From Amoebidium appalachense (taxonomy: Eukaryota; Ichthyosporea), in NCBI GenBank assembly GCA_963693365.1, contig CAVNZM010000003.1, positions 5,580,001-5,644,000 on the forward strand: a stretch of DNA of 64,000 nucleotides, in the 5' to 3' direction. Below the pieces are notes generated by a model that was not told where the DNA came from, did no database searches, and was given only the letters and a program-made list of their open reading frames with translations. Below, one piece after another: positions 53,409 through 64,000 of this stretch. Position numbers and translations under genes: made by a program. Numbering within the stretch: position 1 is the stretch's first letter; the number at the start of each line of letters is the position of its first letter.

Positions 53409-54161
53409 ATGGCCAGCTCACGCACAGCCACAGCCATCCTCCTCTCAGCGGCTGCCCTCTTTTCAGGGTCCGCAGTCGCCTCTCCCACCCGCACACAGCG
53501 CAACACGAACGCCACCGTTCCCTCCTTCGATGGGTTTGTGCGGTGTGACACGGTCATGAGCTGCGGGTGGGGCTACTACACAGACTCATGGGACGGCGGT
53601 GTTGCGCGCTGCAACCCCAAAGAGAAAGACCTCGAGGACGGGTTTGCTGCGTGCTGGTACGTGCAGTGCTGCCTGCAGCCGGCAGACATGCGCTGCAACG
53701 ACCCGGTGCTCAACATCACATGCCCGGCCGGCGAGGAGCTGACACGGGACAAGAAGGGCATGTCGCAAGAGACTGACTGGGAGGCGGCAGACGCCGACCG
53801 TGGGTGCTGCATCAACAAGACAATGAACGGGCCCCTGGTGACGCCCAAAACAACAAACTTCACAAAGTGCAGCGAGTCAAAGTCACTCAACCAGACCGGG
53901 GGTTGCCCCTTCGGTTTCAAGCCCAACCCGTTCGACCCCGCTGGAAGCGAGCAGGTGTGCGACCCGAAGGCAAAGAAGGGGTCGAAGAATGCGTGCACGT
54001 CCAATAGGTGCTGCATGATGCCTGAATGGGTGCACTGCAACGACGAGAGGCTGGGGGTCAAGTGTGATGGCGACTACAAGAGGGACGACACGGGCAGGGT
54101 GGAGACCTGCCGCACAGGCATTGATAAGTGCGATAAGAAGTTCTGCTGTGCAAGCAGTTAG
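53409..54161 (+). CDS. Secreted 22-cysteine protein, copy B
   Basis: Intronless, 250 residues, 7 substitutions from copy A: three in the signal peptide, two just after it (RNTNATV versus RSTKATV, adding a glycosylation site), S to A in EAADADR, and K to N in TSNRCC. All 22 cysteines are conserved. The 3' UTRs remain alignable to the polyadenylation signal (GAGCTAAATAAA at about 54310; GAGCTGAATAAA in copy A) but are far more diverged than the coding sequence. This indicates strong selection or gene conversion on the coding part. Confidence 0.85.
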   Translation: MASSRTATAILLSAAALFSGSAVASPTRTQRNTNATVPSFDGFVRCDTVMSCGWGYYTDSWDGGVARCNPKEKDLEDGFAACWYVQCCLQPADMRCNDPVLNITCPAGEELTRDKKGMSQETDWEAADADRGCCINKTMNGPLVTPKTTNFTKCSESKSLNQTGGCPFGFKPNPFDPAGSEQVCDPKAKKGSKNACTSNRCCMMPEWVHCNDERLGVKCDGDYKRDDTGRVETCRTGIDKCDKKFCCASS

Positions 54162-55285
54162 ATTTTAGGTTCTACTTGTTAAAATGTAACTATGTGCCCT
54201 CTCAATACGACTTACTCTTGTGCCTTTTCTCCATCATAAGTAAACTCTCGAGGGCACAGCGCATTCATTGATCAAAGTTTGATGTACATCTACTACTAAT
54301 AGCTCTGTGAGCTAAATAAAAAAGAGAAACTCATTTGCAATATGCAGATGCATTGGGCATCATTATGTATAACGGTAAGCAGTGTGAAACCACCATTCGA
54401 CCCCAACCAAACTCTTTCATCATTTCCACGAATAATTTTCTCTTGAGGTTCTTTTTGAAAATAGCAGCACACACATATGACGGAAAGCAAGGCACATTTT
54501 GTTTGTTGCCGGGGCTGGCCGAACTTTTTTCCAACTAGAAATATTGAAAAATATGCCCCCCCTCCCCCCCCCCCCCCCCTCCCCCCCCCCCCCCCCCCCC
54601 CCCCCCCCAAACAACAACAACAATGGGACATGACAGTCGCTGTCTGGCAAATATTAAAAAACATGCACCGCAATAACTTTTCTTTTTTTCTTTCTCTATT
54701 TTTTTTTTTTTTTTTTGTGCGGCGGCGGCGGGGGGGGGGGGGGGGGGGGGGGGCTCAGGCTTATTGGCGGACGACATATCTCCTTCCTTGATACACCCAC
54801 AGGTGATTCGCCACAGTACTGTACTCAACACACACTCAAGCCTCCGAGGAAAGTTAAACGGCACATCCCCGCGTGACGACCAGAACACATACAGTCACAC
54901 CTGTGCATGCGCATAGGGTTCAAAATACACAGCTATTTTTTACGGTACAAGTTTGAACATGCTGACCGCCGCACAGCACACATGGCGTCTCTGCGTTGTA
55001 ATCGAAAGAAAATAAAAGGGGGGAGGGGGGGGGGAAGAAAACAAAAGAAAAAAGTGTTTTGTTGTGAAACCGTGCCATGTGTCCACCTCAATGACTCCGG
55101 ACAGATAGTAGGAGAGATGTAAGGCATTAAACTCAATATAATACCCCCCCCCCCCCCCCCCCCCCCCCCTTCTCTACCCCTTTTCCCCTTTAGGAGCCTT
55201 GAGCCAAGCTTGGTGGTGCTTTATAATACCATTACAGATCTCGATGAGCCCCCGGCCCCTCCTCCCCCCCCCCCCCCCCTTTCCA

Positions 55286-55317
<32 letters not shown>

Positions 55318-56342
55318 TCCCCTCCACCCGCACCACATACACACCATCAAAGCTACACGTACCTGGACACTCCGAAGGTGGGATATTTAACATTATGATA
55401 TACCGGTATTAATAAAGAGTCATTTAAGCCCACAAACTTGAAGAGTTCCCCTCTCCCCCCCCCCCCACACACACAAAAATAAAAAATAAAAGAAAAAAAA
55501 ATATCCTTCCTCCCTGCCCCCCTGAAAACACGGACACAGACACAAACACTAGTGTGTGTGTACGTAATACTCACGCACGCACATACACGCACACACAAAC
55601 CTGTCGTGCGCACAAAAGCACAGAGTCACACACGTGCGCACACGCGCGTACACACACAAAGACACATGGGGGGGGGGGGGGGGGGGGGGGGGGGGAAGGA
55701 GGAGAAGGAACGGTTCACATTAAACACCTTTATCACTTGGCAAAACAAGGGTGGCGAACTCTTTAAAGTGGCAACTACTTAGTAATACCGTTAGCGCTTG
55801 CATTCTTAGTGCCTTTACGTGTTTTGTATGCACACTCGGTGCATACACACACACAATTCGAAGCGGGATGATCATGTTTGCATCATGTATGCCTGAAGCG
55901 GCCTGGTGTGTGTGTTTCTTTTCAAATCATGTCCCGTACGATTAATGAACAGTGTTTTTGTGATATGTGTGTCGTAGTGTTCATACACGGTGTGCATATA
56001 TGTCTGCCACAGTGTGTTTACGTGCAGCGTTCATGAGAGCGCACACCGTGACAATACCTCAATCTAGGTGATGTGACTTTTAAACAAACACGTGATTGTG
56101 GTGTGGGTCTGCCCTTACTGATACATGTGTGATGTGGATACTGTCTGCCAGCACTCTGGTGGCTAAAGTTTGCCAAACTATTATAATCCTCGTTTACTAT
56201 TGGTCGCAGGGCTATTATTATCTGACTGCCACATCTCGTATAAGAATAAATTTTGTGCACGTGCGCCATTTCTGCCCTCGGCTTTTCGGTCTCTCTGCTC
56301 CGGCAGTTTTTACCCCCTACCGGCCTATCCGATATTGGGTAC

Positions 56343-56375
<33 letters not shown>

Positions 56376-56911
56376 AGGGCTGAAAGGGGCCTGTTACGAT
56401 CAGGGGGACAAAGGGATTGTTGTGTCTCTTTCGAACTGCGAGTGTCAGAGGTAGGTTTAAAGAAGCCCTTCGTGGGTCTGGCAACAAACCGGGGGGGGGG
56501 GGGGGGGGGGAAGGGGGGGGGGGGGGGGGTCACAGAGCACGAAGTCCACATCCGGCATGGCAGACAACACAATGCAGTGCGCATGCAAGCACACAGAATC
56601 TGCATAATACGCAGAGCAAATCCTCGGGGCCGGGGGGGGGGGGGGGGGGGGAGGGGGGAGGTCTAGGGTGTTAAATAGTAGAGTTTTAACAGCGGAAGCA
56701 AAAACCCCATGTATACACCACTTATGTGGTTTTAAAGTCGAATGGTCACGTTAATTTATTTGTCAGGCTAGACTGAGCGCAGGTAGGGTGGCCCTTTCTC
56801 GTTTTCCACTTCATACACAACACGTGTGACAAAAAACTTTCTTCGATGAGCTTTCGTGCATTTGAAAAGCTTCGGATATGAAATTTCAAAAAGCTAAGAT
56901 TTAACCGTCAT

Positions 56912-56998
<87 letters not shown>

Positions 56999-57046
56999 GG
57001 CTGCCCGCCTGCCCATTTCACGTGATCACCAGAGGGCAAAAAAAAA

Positions 57047-57078
<32 letters not shown>

Positions 57079-57216
57079 AGAAGGAAAAAAAAGGAAGAGT
57101 TTCATATATATCATTCACAACTGACGGTGTGTACAACAAGTGTGTGTGCTCCGTGTTTGTATATGCTAACTTGTTTAATAACCATCAAGTTCATGCAGAC
57201 CCAATTGAGTTGGTGG

Positions 57217-57288
<72 letters not shown>

Positions 57289-57547
57289 GTGCGTGTGTGT
57301 GTGTGTGTGTGTGTGCATGTGCGTGGAAGTATGCGACATGCAATACGTTCATACAAAACCGCTACCATAGAAGCTACCATGGGGAAAAGGCTCCGAAACA
57401 CGAAATTGTATGAGCACGTGAAACGTACATTTGAGCAGAAAACGTCTCACTTCTATATTTCGTAACGCACCAACATCCAAATACTATTCATATCCTTGCC
57501 AGTTGTTTCACAGCAAGAGGGCCAACGATTTAGCACCAAGTCACACC
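54162..57547. other. Microsatellite-rich region with possible exons
   Basis: C- and G-runs at 54553-54608, 54731-54753, 55142-55170, 55262-55313, 55670-55695, 56346-56374, 56490-56528; (GT)n at 57222-57314. A possible two-exon piece on the plus strand joins about 55050-55118 (VFCCETVPCVHLNDSGQIVG, donor GTAAGG) to about 55194-55254 (LEPSLVVLYNTITDLDEPP, acceptor CCTTTAG) in phase, but I cannot assign it. Confidence 0.35.
56914..56996. repeat. Poly-C run of 83
   Basis: Uninterrupted C83 then GGGG, the longest homopolymer in the window; an interrupted A-run follows at 57039-57080. Confidence 0.97.
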
Positions 57548-57690
57548 GCGGCAGATTTTGCAGATTTTCCGACCCAATTTTGCATATTTTCGGACCCAAT
57601 TTTGCAGATTTTCCGACCCAAATTTGCAGATTTTCCGACCAGAATTGCGGATCCTCCGAACCAATTTGCAGAATTTCTTACCCACATTTT
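57548..57690. repeat. About 23-bp tandem repeat next to the Mediator gene 3' end
   Basis: Five to six diverged copies of TTTTGCAGATTTTCCGACCCAA; ends about 30 bases from the stop codon of the minus-strand Mediator gene, so it would lie in or just beyond its 3' UTR. Confidence 0.85.
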
Positions 57691-57716
57691 CTTTATTCAA
57701 CGGAAAAAGTGTTTGG

Positions 57717-57964
57717 TCACTGCAGTGGGGCACACCGTGGGTGGTAGGGTAGGTGGCTGCTCGTGAAATCACGGTATGTTGGAGGGAGCATCTTGGACTC
57801 CTGCGTGTGTGTGCGTACGTGTGTGTGTGTGTGTGTACGTGTGTGTACGTGTGTATACGTGTGTGTGTGTGTACGTGTGTGTACGTGTGTGTGTGTACGT
57901 GTGTGTACGTGTGTGTGTGTGTGTGTGTACGTGTGTGTGTGTGTGTACGTGTGTGTCTGTGTGT

Positions 57965-58001
<37 letters not shown>

Positions 58002-58312
58002 TGTGTGTGTGTGTGTGTGCGTACGTGTGTGTACATGTGTGGGGTAGAGGAAAAACAAAATAGCGTGTGTGTATGTGGGTGTGTACGTGCGTGTACTTGT
58101 GAAATTGCGAGTGTGTGTGTGTGTGCGTGTGGATGTTGGTGGGTACATTTGTACGTGTGTGTGTGGCCGTGTACCTAAGGAGGGTGTCCTGTGTGTGCTG
58201 TGTGTTTGTGTGTGTGTGACAGTGCGCGAGTGTACGGGAGTGCGCATGCGAGCACGATCCCATGCATGCAGGCGTGTGGGTGTGTACGCGGGCCGGGTGA
58301 GGCCGGGTGGAA

Positions 58313-58343
<31 letters not shown>

Positions 58344-58438
58344 GGGGGGGGGGGTTAAAATGCGTTATTAAGCACGAAGCACACATTCATGACGGACAAC
58401 ACATCATGTGTGTGTGCCTCTGTCCTGTGTATGTCTGT

Positions 58439-58485
<47 letters not shown>

Positions 58486-58586
58486 ACATGCGCGTGCCTT
58501 TTTTCCCGCGCACTCCGTGAGTTTTGGCAGAAAGGGTTTTAGTAACGTAGAAAGTGATTTTGATATTTGCTCTTTCGGCACACACG

Positions 58587-58633
<47 letters not shown>

Positions 58634-59020
58634 AAAAAAAAAGGTTACGAAGAGAAAATAAACATTTGCGCACACGCATACACATCCACATTCATATTCA
58701 AGGGAACACAAACAGAAAAGAAAGGGGGTTGGAGAAAAAGAGGAAAAGCAGCAACCACGATTTCGTCTGCCCCCATAACCCCTGAATCAATCACCCGTGC
58801 CCAGGGCTCTGAATTAGTTGAAATTTTGTTGTGTGCCTACCGTAGATAAACGATTGATTGTTTGCGAAAGGTGAAGCAGGGACAGAAGAAGAGGAGAATG
58901 GGAATGGCCGTGGTGGTGGACAGGAGGCGGGGAGGGGGTTTGAATGCGGGACACGGTACGAAGTACACATACACTATGCATGGTGCAGGACACATGCAAA
59001 AGGGGCGGGGAGGGGGGGGG

Positions 59021-59066
<46 letters not shown>

Positions 59067-59398
59067 AGGGGGAGCAAGATGTGCGTGTGTGTTTTCTGTG
59101 TGTGTGTGTGTGTTCGGGGGGGGGGGGGGGGGGGGAGAAGGAGCAGGGGAGGGTTCACGAGCAGATACAATCGGAAAAGATAATGAGCGAATCGATTGGA
59201 CAACAGCGGTGGGATGGCAGTACGAGGAAGGGAGGGGGAGGGAGGGAAGGAGACAAGAAGGGGGGGAGGGGGGGGGGGGAGGGAGACAAGAAGAGGGGGG
59301 GGGGGGGGAGGGAGGGGGACAAGAGGGGAGGAGGTGGGGGGGGGGGGGAAGGGGGAGGGGGGGGGGGGAGAGGGGGAAAAGAGGGGGACAAGAGGACG

Positions 59399-59433
<35 letters not shown>

Positions 59434-60216
59434 ACCTCCGAATCGAAGCTCAGATGGCGGCCACAGGCAGTGCACTTTGCAGTGAACAGGTTGTGGTAGC
59501 TGTGCAGCCATGACTGTGGCCCGGCCCGTCAGTGCTGACCCGACCCGAATGCTACTGACCAGGACCAACACTGACTCTGTCTAGCCTCAGAACTATACCG
59601 TGTCGTGTATCTGCCTCATCTTTTTTCCCCTTTTAAAAAAAAAAACCAGCCCAATCTCAATCCCTCTTCTTTGCTCCCTGAGATCTTTTCACTCCCCTCC
59701 CTTTCCAGCTAATCCCCCCCCCCCTCCCCCCACACACATCCACTCTCTCCCTCTCCCTCTCCCTCTCTCGATCTCTTTCCATCTCCCCACCGCCATCCCT
59801 CCCCATCCTCCACCCATTTCTTTCACCTTTTGCCCCTCCAACCCCCCCCCCCCCCCCCCCCCCCCCCCCACCCACCCCACCCCCCTTCCCCCCCTCCCCC
59901 ATCACACCCTCCCCCTCCCCCCCCTCCCTTCCCCACCACACTCACCACCACCACCACCCCCCACCCCCCAACAACACTCACCACCACCACCACCGCAGCG
60001 GGAGCCGAACATATCCCAACAAAACATATCACTTATAAGGGGTAATAGCAGTGGGAGATATACCAAGAATACAGCAGTCACGCTGTTTGGTTGGCGCACT
60101 CGGAAGTGCAGGAGTGCAGCGTTGGCTAGATGGGTCACTCGCTGGAAAACGATGTGTGTGGGCTCACTCCATACATTCATCTGTGCGAGATATGCATGTA
60201 AGTTTATACATGTGAG

Positions 60217-60272
<56 letters not shown>

Positions 60273-60932
60273 CATACATAAAAGGTATACATGTGAGATA
60301 ACTATGTAGGATATACATCTGAACATTTGAGATGTATATGCATGTTATATATGTAAGATACACGCGCGATATACATGTAAGATATACATGAAAATCTTAC
60401 GTGTAAGATATACGTGTGAGCAGTTGAGTACTTGTAAGATATGTGAAGGGGGGGGGGGGGGGGGGGGGGGAGGTGGGAGGGGGAGGAGGGGAGGGGCGAG
60501 GGGGGGGGGGGGGGGGGGGTGAAGGGGGTGGTTTAGGGGGGGATGGGGGGAGGAGGGGGTTTGAATGCAGAACACGGTACGAAGTACACATACACGATGA
60601 GAAGCATGGTGCAGGACACATGCAAAGGCAAACAAACAAGTATGCAACATCAGCCATGCGCACAGTATGCGTCATAAGCAGAGCCCATCCTCAGGGAGGG
60701 CCCAAGTCATCAATTGCGTCTGAGTTTCGACCCCTTAGCCCGCGTATATACGACTCTCCAACTCAGACAGCAGCATCAACTCAACTTGGGAGGGTCAACC
60801 CGTCTTGGGGGAAGAGAGAGAGAACGAGAGGGAGAGCCCAGGGAGAGAAAGGGGTAAGGGGAGGGAGGGAGGGAGGGAGGGGGAGGGGGGAGGGAGAGAG
60901 GGGGGAGGGGAGGGGAGATAAAGAGAGAGAGA

Positions 60933-60992
<60 letters not shown>

Positions 60993-60995
60993 GAG

Positions 60996-61040
<45 letters not shown>

Positions 61041-61177
61041 GAGAGAAAAGAGGGGGGAGGGGAGGGAGACGGACTGGAGGGAGGGGGGGGGGGAGGGGGG
61101 AGTGAGAGGGAGAGGGAGAGGGGGGAGGGAGGGAGGGAGGGAGGGATGGAGGGAGGGAGGGAGGGAGGGAGGGAGGG

Positions 61178-61257
<80 letters not shown>

Positions 61258-61299
61258 CTGAGAGAGAGAGAAGAGAGGGAAAAAAAGGGGGGGGGGAGT

Positions 61300-61375
<76 letters not shown>

Positions 61376-62864
61376 GGAGAGAGGGAGAGAGAGAGAGGGA
61401 AAGAGAGGGAGAGAGAGGGAGAGGGAGAGAGCGAGAGAGAGGAGGGGGGGGGGGGGGGGAGGGGTGTGGAGTGAGAAGGGGAGAAAGAGACAGAGAGAGA
61501 GAGAGAGAGAGCGTGTGTATATGTGTTAGAGATTCTACACACCTGCTCGTCCGGTGCACACACCACCACCCTCTCTGCCACCAACAGCGTAAGACCACCC
61601 CCATCCACAGCACGAAATGCCAGGTGGGCCTGCAGTACACCATCGATCTTTATCTGTGAAATTTGGGCCCATCATCAGAGGGCGGTTACAATGCCACCAT
61701 TAAAGAACTCTTTCTCATCGGACCATCAGATATCTAATGTGTTGTTCATAACCTATGCTTTGTTTCGACAGCTAAGTCAAGAACGAACACGTTTGTTCCA
61801 AGCAGCAATCAAAAAACACATACCTCGAGTACATGCAAGGGAGGGATTGGGAACGATTGGGGGGGGGGGGGGGGGGGGGGGGGGGATGTACTCAATGCAA
61901 CTTTTCCTTAGGTGGTTTGTTGCAGGTATGCTTAATAATCAGGAGGGTCTACAAGCAAACACGGATGCAACACAGCCAAAAAAACGGGCAAAGCCCCCCT
62001 CTCCCCCCTCCCCCCCATTCTCCCCTCCTTCCTCCCCAAGCCCACCCTTTCCCCCTCCCCTCCCCCCTCTACCCCACACACGCACACACATTAACAACCA
62101 CAAAAAGGCACACACACACCCACACCCACCGTCAGTCCGACCAGCGCCCGTCCCATGACCTCTTCCACCGTCTCCATTCGTGGCTCATACGACTGCGCCC
62201 AACCCCGGGCTTCTTCTATGTCTCGCACGCTTTCGCCCTCCCTCTTTTTACCCAATCGGCTGGCGGCTGTGGTAACCTCCAGGCCCAATCGGTGCCCTTG
62301 GTTGCTGTCGACTAAACGACGCACAACTGGAAATAACCAAATTAGGGAACTGAATCAAATTGGAATAAAAATGGGTGAAATGGTGGTGTGTGGGGGTTTG
62401 TGAGTGAATGTGAACATGTGTGTTTTAAACGGGTATGGAGATGTGCATATGACCAGTATTGAGATAGACGGTTGAACAAATATAGAGATACACACATTTA
62501 AATAAATACAAAGATATCTGTTTCAGCAACGATATATACGAAGCATATGGAGATATTCATAATAACAAAAACGCCAATTAAGTAATCTTGACTCTACACG
62601 TTTCCGTGCACTGGAACGGAGGGGGGGAGAGGACGGGGGGATGTACTGAATAGGTGCGTGTAAAAGCACACGTGTGTGCCTGGCTGTGCATGTGTGTGTG
62701 TGTTTGCTTGGTGTATGTTTACAAGCATGTGAGCAGGTGCACAAGGAGAGCTAGCGGCATAGTAACTGAGAGGTGCCTTTGTGCAGGGTGTGGGTGCGCG
62801 CGCGCGTGTGTGTGCATTTGTGTTGTGTGTGCATGTATATATATGTGTGTGTGTACGTGTGTGT

Positions 62865-62904
<40 letters not shown>

Positions 62905-63371
62905 GTGTCTGTGTGCGTGTGTGCGTGCGTGTGTGTGTGTGTGTGTCCATGTGTGCGTGTGGGTCTGTCCATGTGTGTCTGTGTGCGTGTGCTCCTGTGT
63001 CTGCGCATGTGTCTGTATGTCTCTCTGTGTGTGCATCTGTCTTTGTATAGGTGAATAGATGGAGAAAAAGGGGGGAGGGGGAGAAGACAGAGGGGAAGGG
63101 ACGGAAGGGGAGAAGGGGAGAAGGGGGGGGGGGGGGGGGGGTTCAACTAAGAAAAAAAGAGGGTGTACAAGGTGTAAAACCCCACCTGGAGGGAATTTTC
63201 TCAACTCCTCCTTAGCACGTGCACTAGCAAAGCTCCCATGGCACGCCGCCTTTTTCTCCCACGTGTACGCACTGTGCAGGCCCACGGCACTAACTGGCTC
63301 ACTAATGTCGTTCTGGAGTATTCCCTCGGCAAGGGGGTAGCCGTCACGGTTGACTAGGCCGTGCTTGGTGG
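57717..63371 (-). CDS. MED27: Mediator complex subunit 27 (5' end not found)
   Basis: Exons in transcript order: 63186-63371, 62130-62326, 61543-61653, 60064-60180, 59436-59513, 57717-57800; all GT-AG and in phase. The last four carry the family signature: IKIDGVLQAHLAF, then NVWSEPTHIVFQRVTHLANA, then SWLHSYHNLFTAKCTACGRH with the C-x2-C zinc pair, then LPPTYRDF near the C-terminus. These align well with animal and plant Med27 in order and spacing. The first two exons fit by phase but are not recognisable, and the start must lie further right, perhaps outside the window. Med27 is part of the Mediator tail and upper head, linking activators to RNA polymerase II. Introns are almost wholly G-runs, (GT)n and (GA)n. 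Confidence 0.8.
58318..58342. repeat. G-run within a Mediator intron, followed by a dispersed repeat
   Basis: One of several G-runs that are followed by a related sequence of about 50 bp (GCACGAAGCACACATTCATGACG here; GGTACGAAGTACACATACAC near 58954 and 60576). Confidence 0.6.
60906..61520. repeat. (GA)n microsatellite block in a Mediator intron
   Basis: About 600 bp of (GA)n and (GGGA)n on the plus strand, (CT)n on the transcript, ending 22 bases from the donor at 61542. Confidence 0.95.
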
Positions 63372-64000
63372 CTGTATGAAGAGCGGGGAAGAGGGGGGAG
63401 GGGAAGGGGGGGGGGGGGGGGGGGTTGAGAGGAGGTTGATGGGAAGTTCTGGGGGGGAGGGGAGGGGGGTTAGGGGGAGAGGGGGTTAGAATGGGTTTAA
63501 GATTACGAGTAGGGGGATGGGGGGGGGGGGGATGCGGAGTGGGGGGAGGTTGGGGAGGAAGGGAAAGTGGGGGAGGGGAGGTTGAATTTGGTGCATTCTG
63601 AAGAGCCGGGGGGGGGGGGGGGAGGGGGAGGGGGGAGAGGGGGGGGGGAGGGAAAAGGAGTGGAGGGGAGGGGGGAGGGGGGGGGGGGGGGGGGGGAGGG
63701 TGAGGAGGGGAAAGGGAATGGTGGTGGTGGTGGGGGGGGGGGGGGGGGGGGGGGGATGGGCTAGAATATGCTACAGAGTACGAGTATGCAATTGCGACTG
63801 AAAACATACTGCAGGGAGGGTGGAGTGGATGAGCACCCGCAAGGGCCGGTGGGGGGGAGGGGTGGGGGGGGAGACGAAGGTATGTGGGGAGGGGAAGCTG
63901 GAGGCAGGGAGAGGTGGAGAAAAGGAGAGAAAGGGGGAAGGGATTGAGGAGCAATTGGGGGGGGGGGGGGGGGGGGGGGGGGGAGGGGGGGGCAGTCGAT
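63372..64000. repeat. G-rich low-complexity DNA at the right edge
   Basis: Dominated by G-runs (63408-63424, 63731-63755, 63957-63983) and GGGGA patterns. The unique island 63756-63830 does not contain a recognisable exon. Confidence 0.7.

Overview
The window is a piece of a eukaryotic (protist or algal) genome made of two very different halves. The host half (about 27.7-64 kb) has spliceosomal GT-AG introns stuffed with (GT)n, (AC)n and long poly-G/poly-C runs. Its proteins are clearly eukaryotic: a SYLF-SH3 protein, a leukotriene-A4-hydrolase-type M1 aminopeptidase and Mediator subunit 27. The left half (1 to about 24 kb) is compact and shows no introns. It carries genes on both strands with short spacers, TATA-box promoters and a gene content typical of large DNA viruses of protists: an MSV199/Bro-like pair, Nudix, Fic, patatin-like lipase, PD-(D/E)XK nuclease, C2H2 zinc-finger proteins, an SF3 (D5-like) helicase and small membrane proteins. 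I read it as an endogenous virus-like region; the exact virus lineage cannot be named from sequence alone.

Layout. 1-14.8 kb: virus-like genes, broken by a 500-N gap at 3999-4498 and by 43-bp and 40-bp tandem repeats. 15.3-23.3 kb: an 8-kb module bounded by inverted repeats, each containing a 92/93-bp tandem array (about 5 copies left, 22 right). Between the arrays are three coiled-coil or low-complexity protein genes and a 1.3-kb minisatellite; two of the genes share an identical TATA core. 23.9-24.3 kb: a 388-bp GC-rich near-perfect palindrome. 24.5-27.3 kb: decayed mobile genes (a PIF/Harbinger-type transposase fragment and a frameshifted HUH/rolling-circle Rep) and short dispersed repeats.

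Host half. 27.7-33.3 kb (+): six-exon SYLF-SH3 gene. 36.5-44.2 kb (-): eight-exon LTA4H-type aminopeptidase with one apparent frameshift in a C-run. 45.1 and 53.4 kb (+): two intronless, 97% identical secreted 22-cysteine proteins in tandem. An intact two-ORF LINE retrotransposon (46.65-51.2 kb, -) lies between them. 57.7-63.4 kb (-): Mediator subunit 27, open at its 5' end. The remaining intergenic and intronic DNA is mostly microsatellite.

Most noteworthy: the inverted-repeat module with its palindrome (possible viral termini or an undescribed element), the overlapping Fic/patatin gene pair, the helicase with a truncated paralogue next to iteron-like repeats, and introns whose splice sites sit inside dinucleotide repeats that can pair across the intron.
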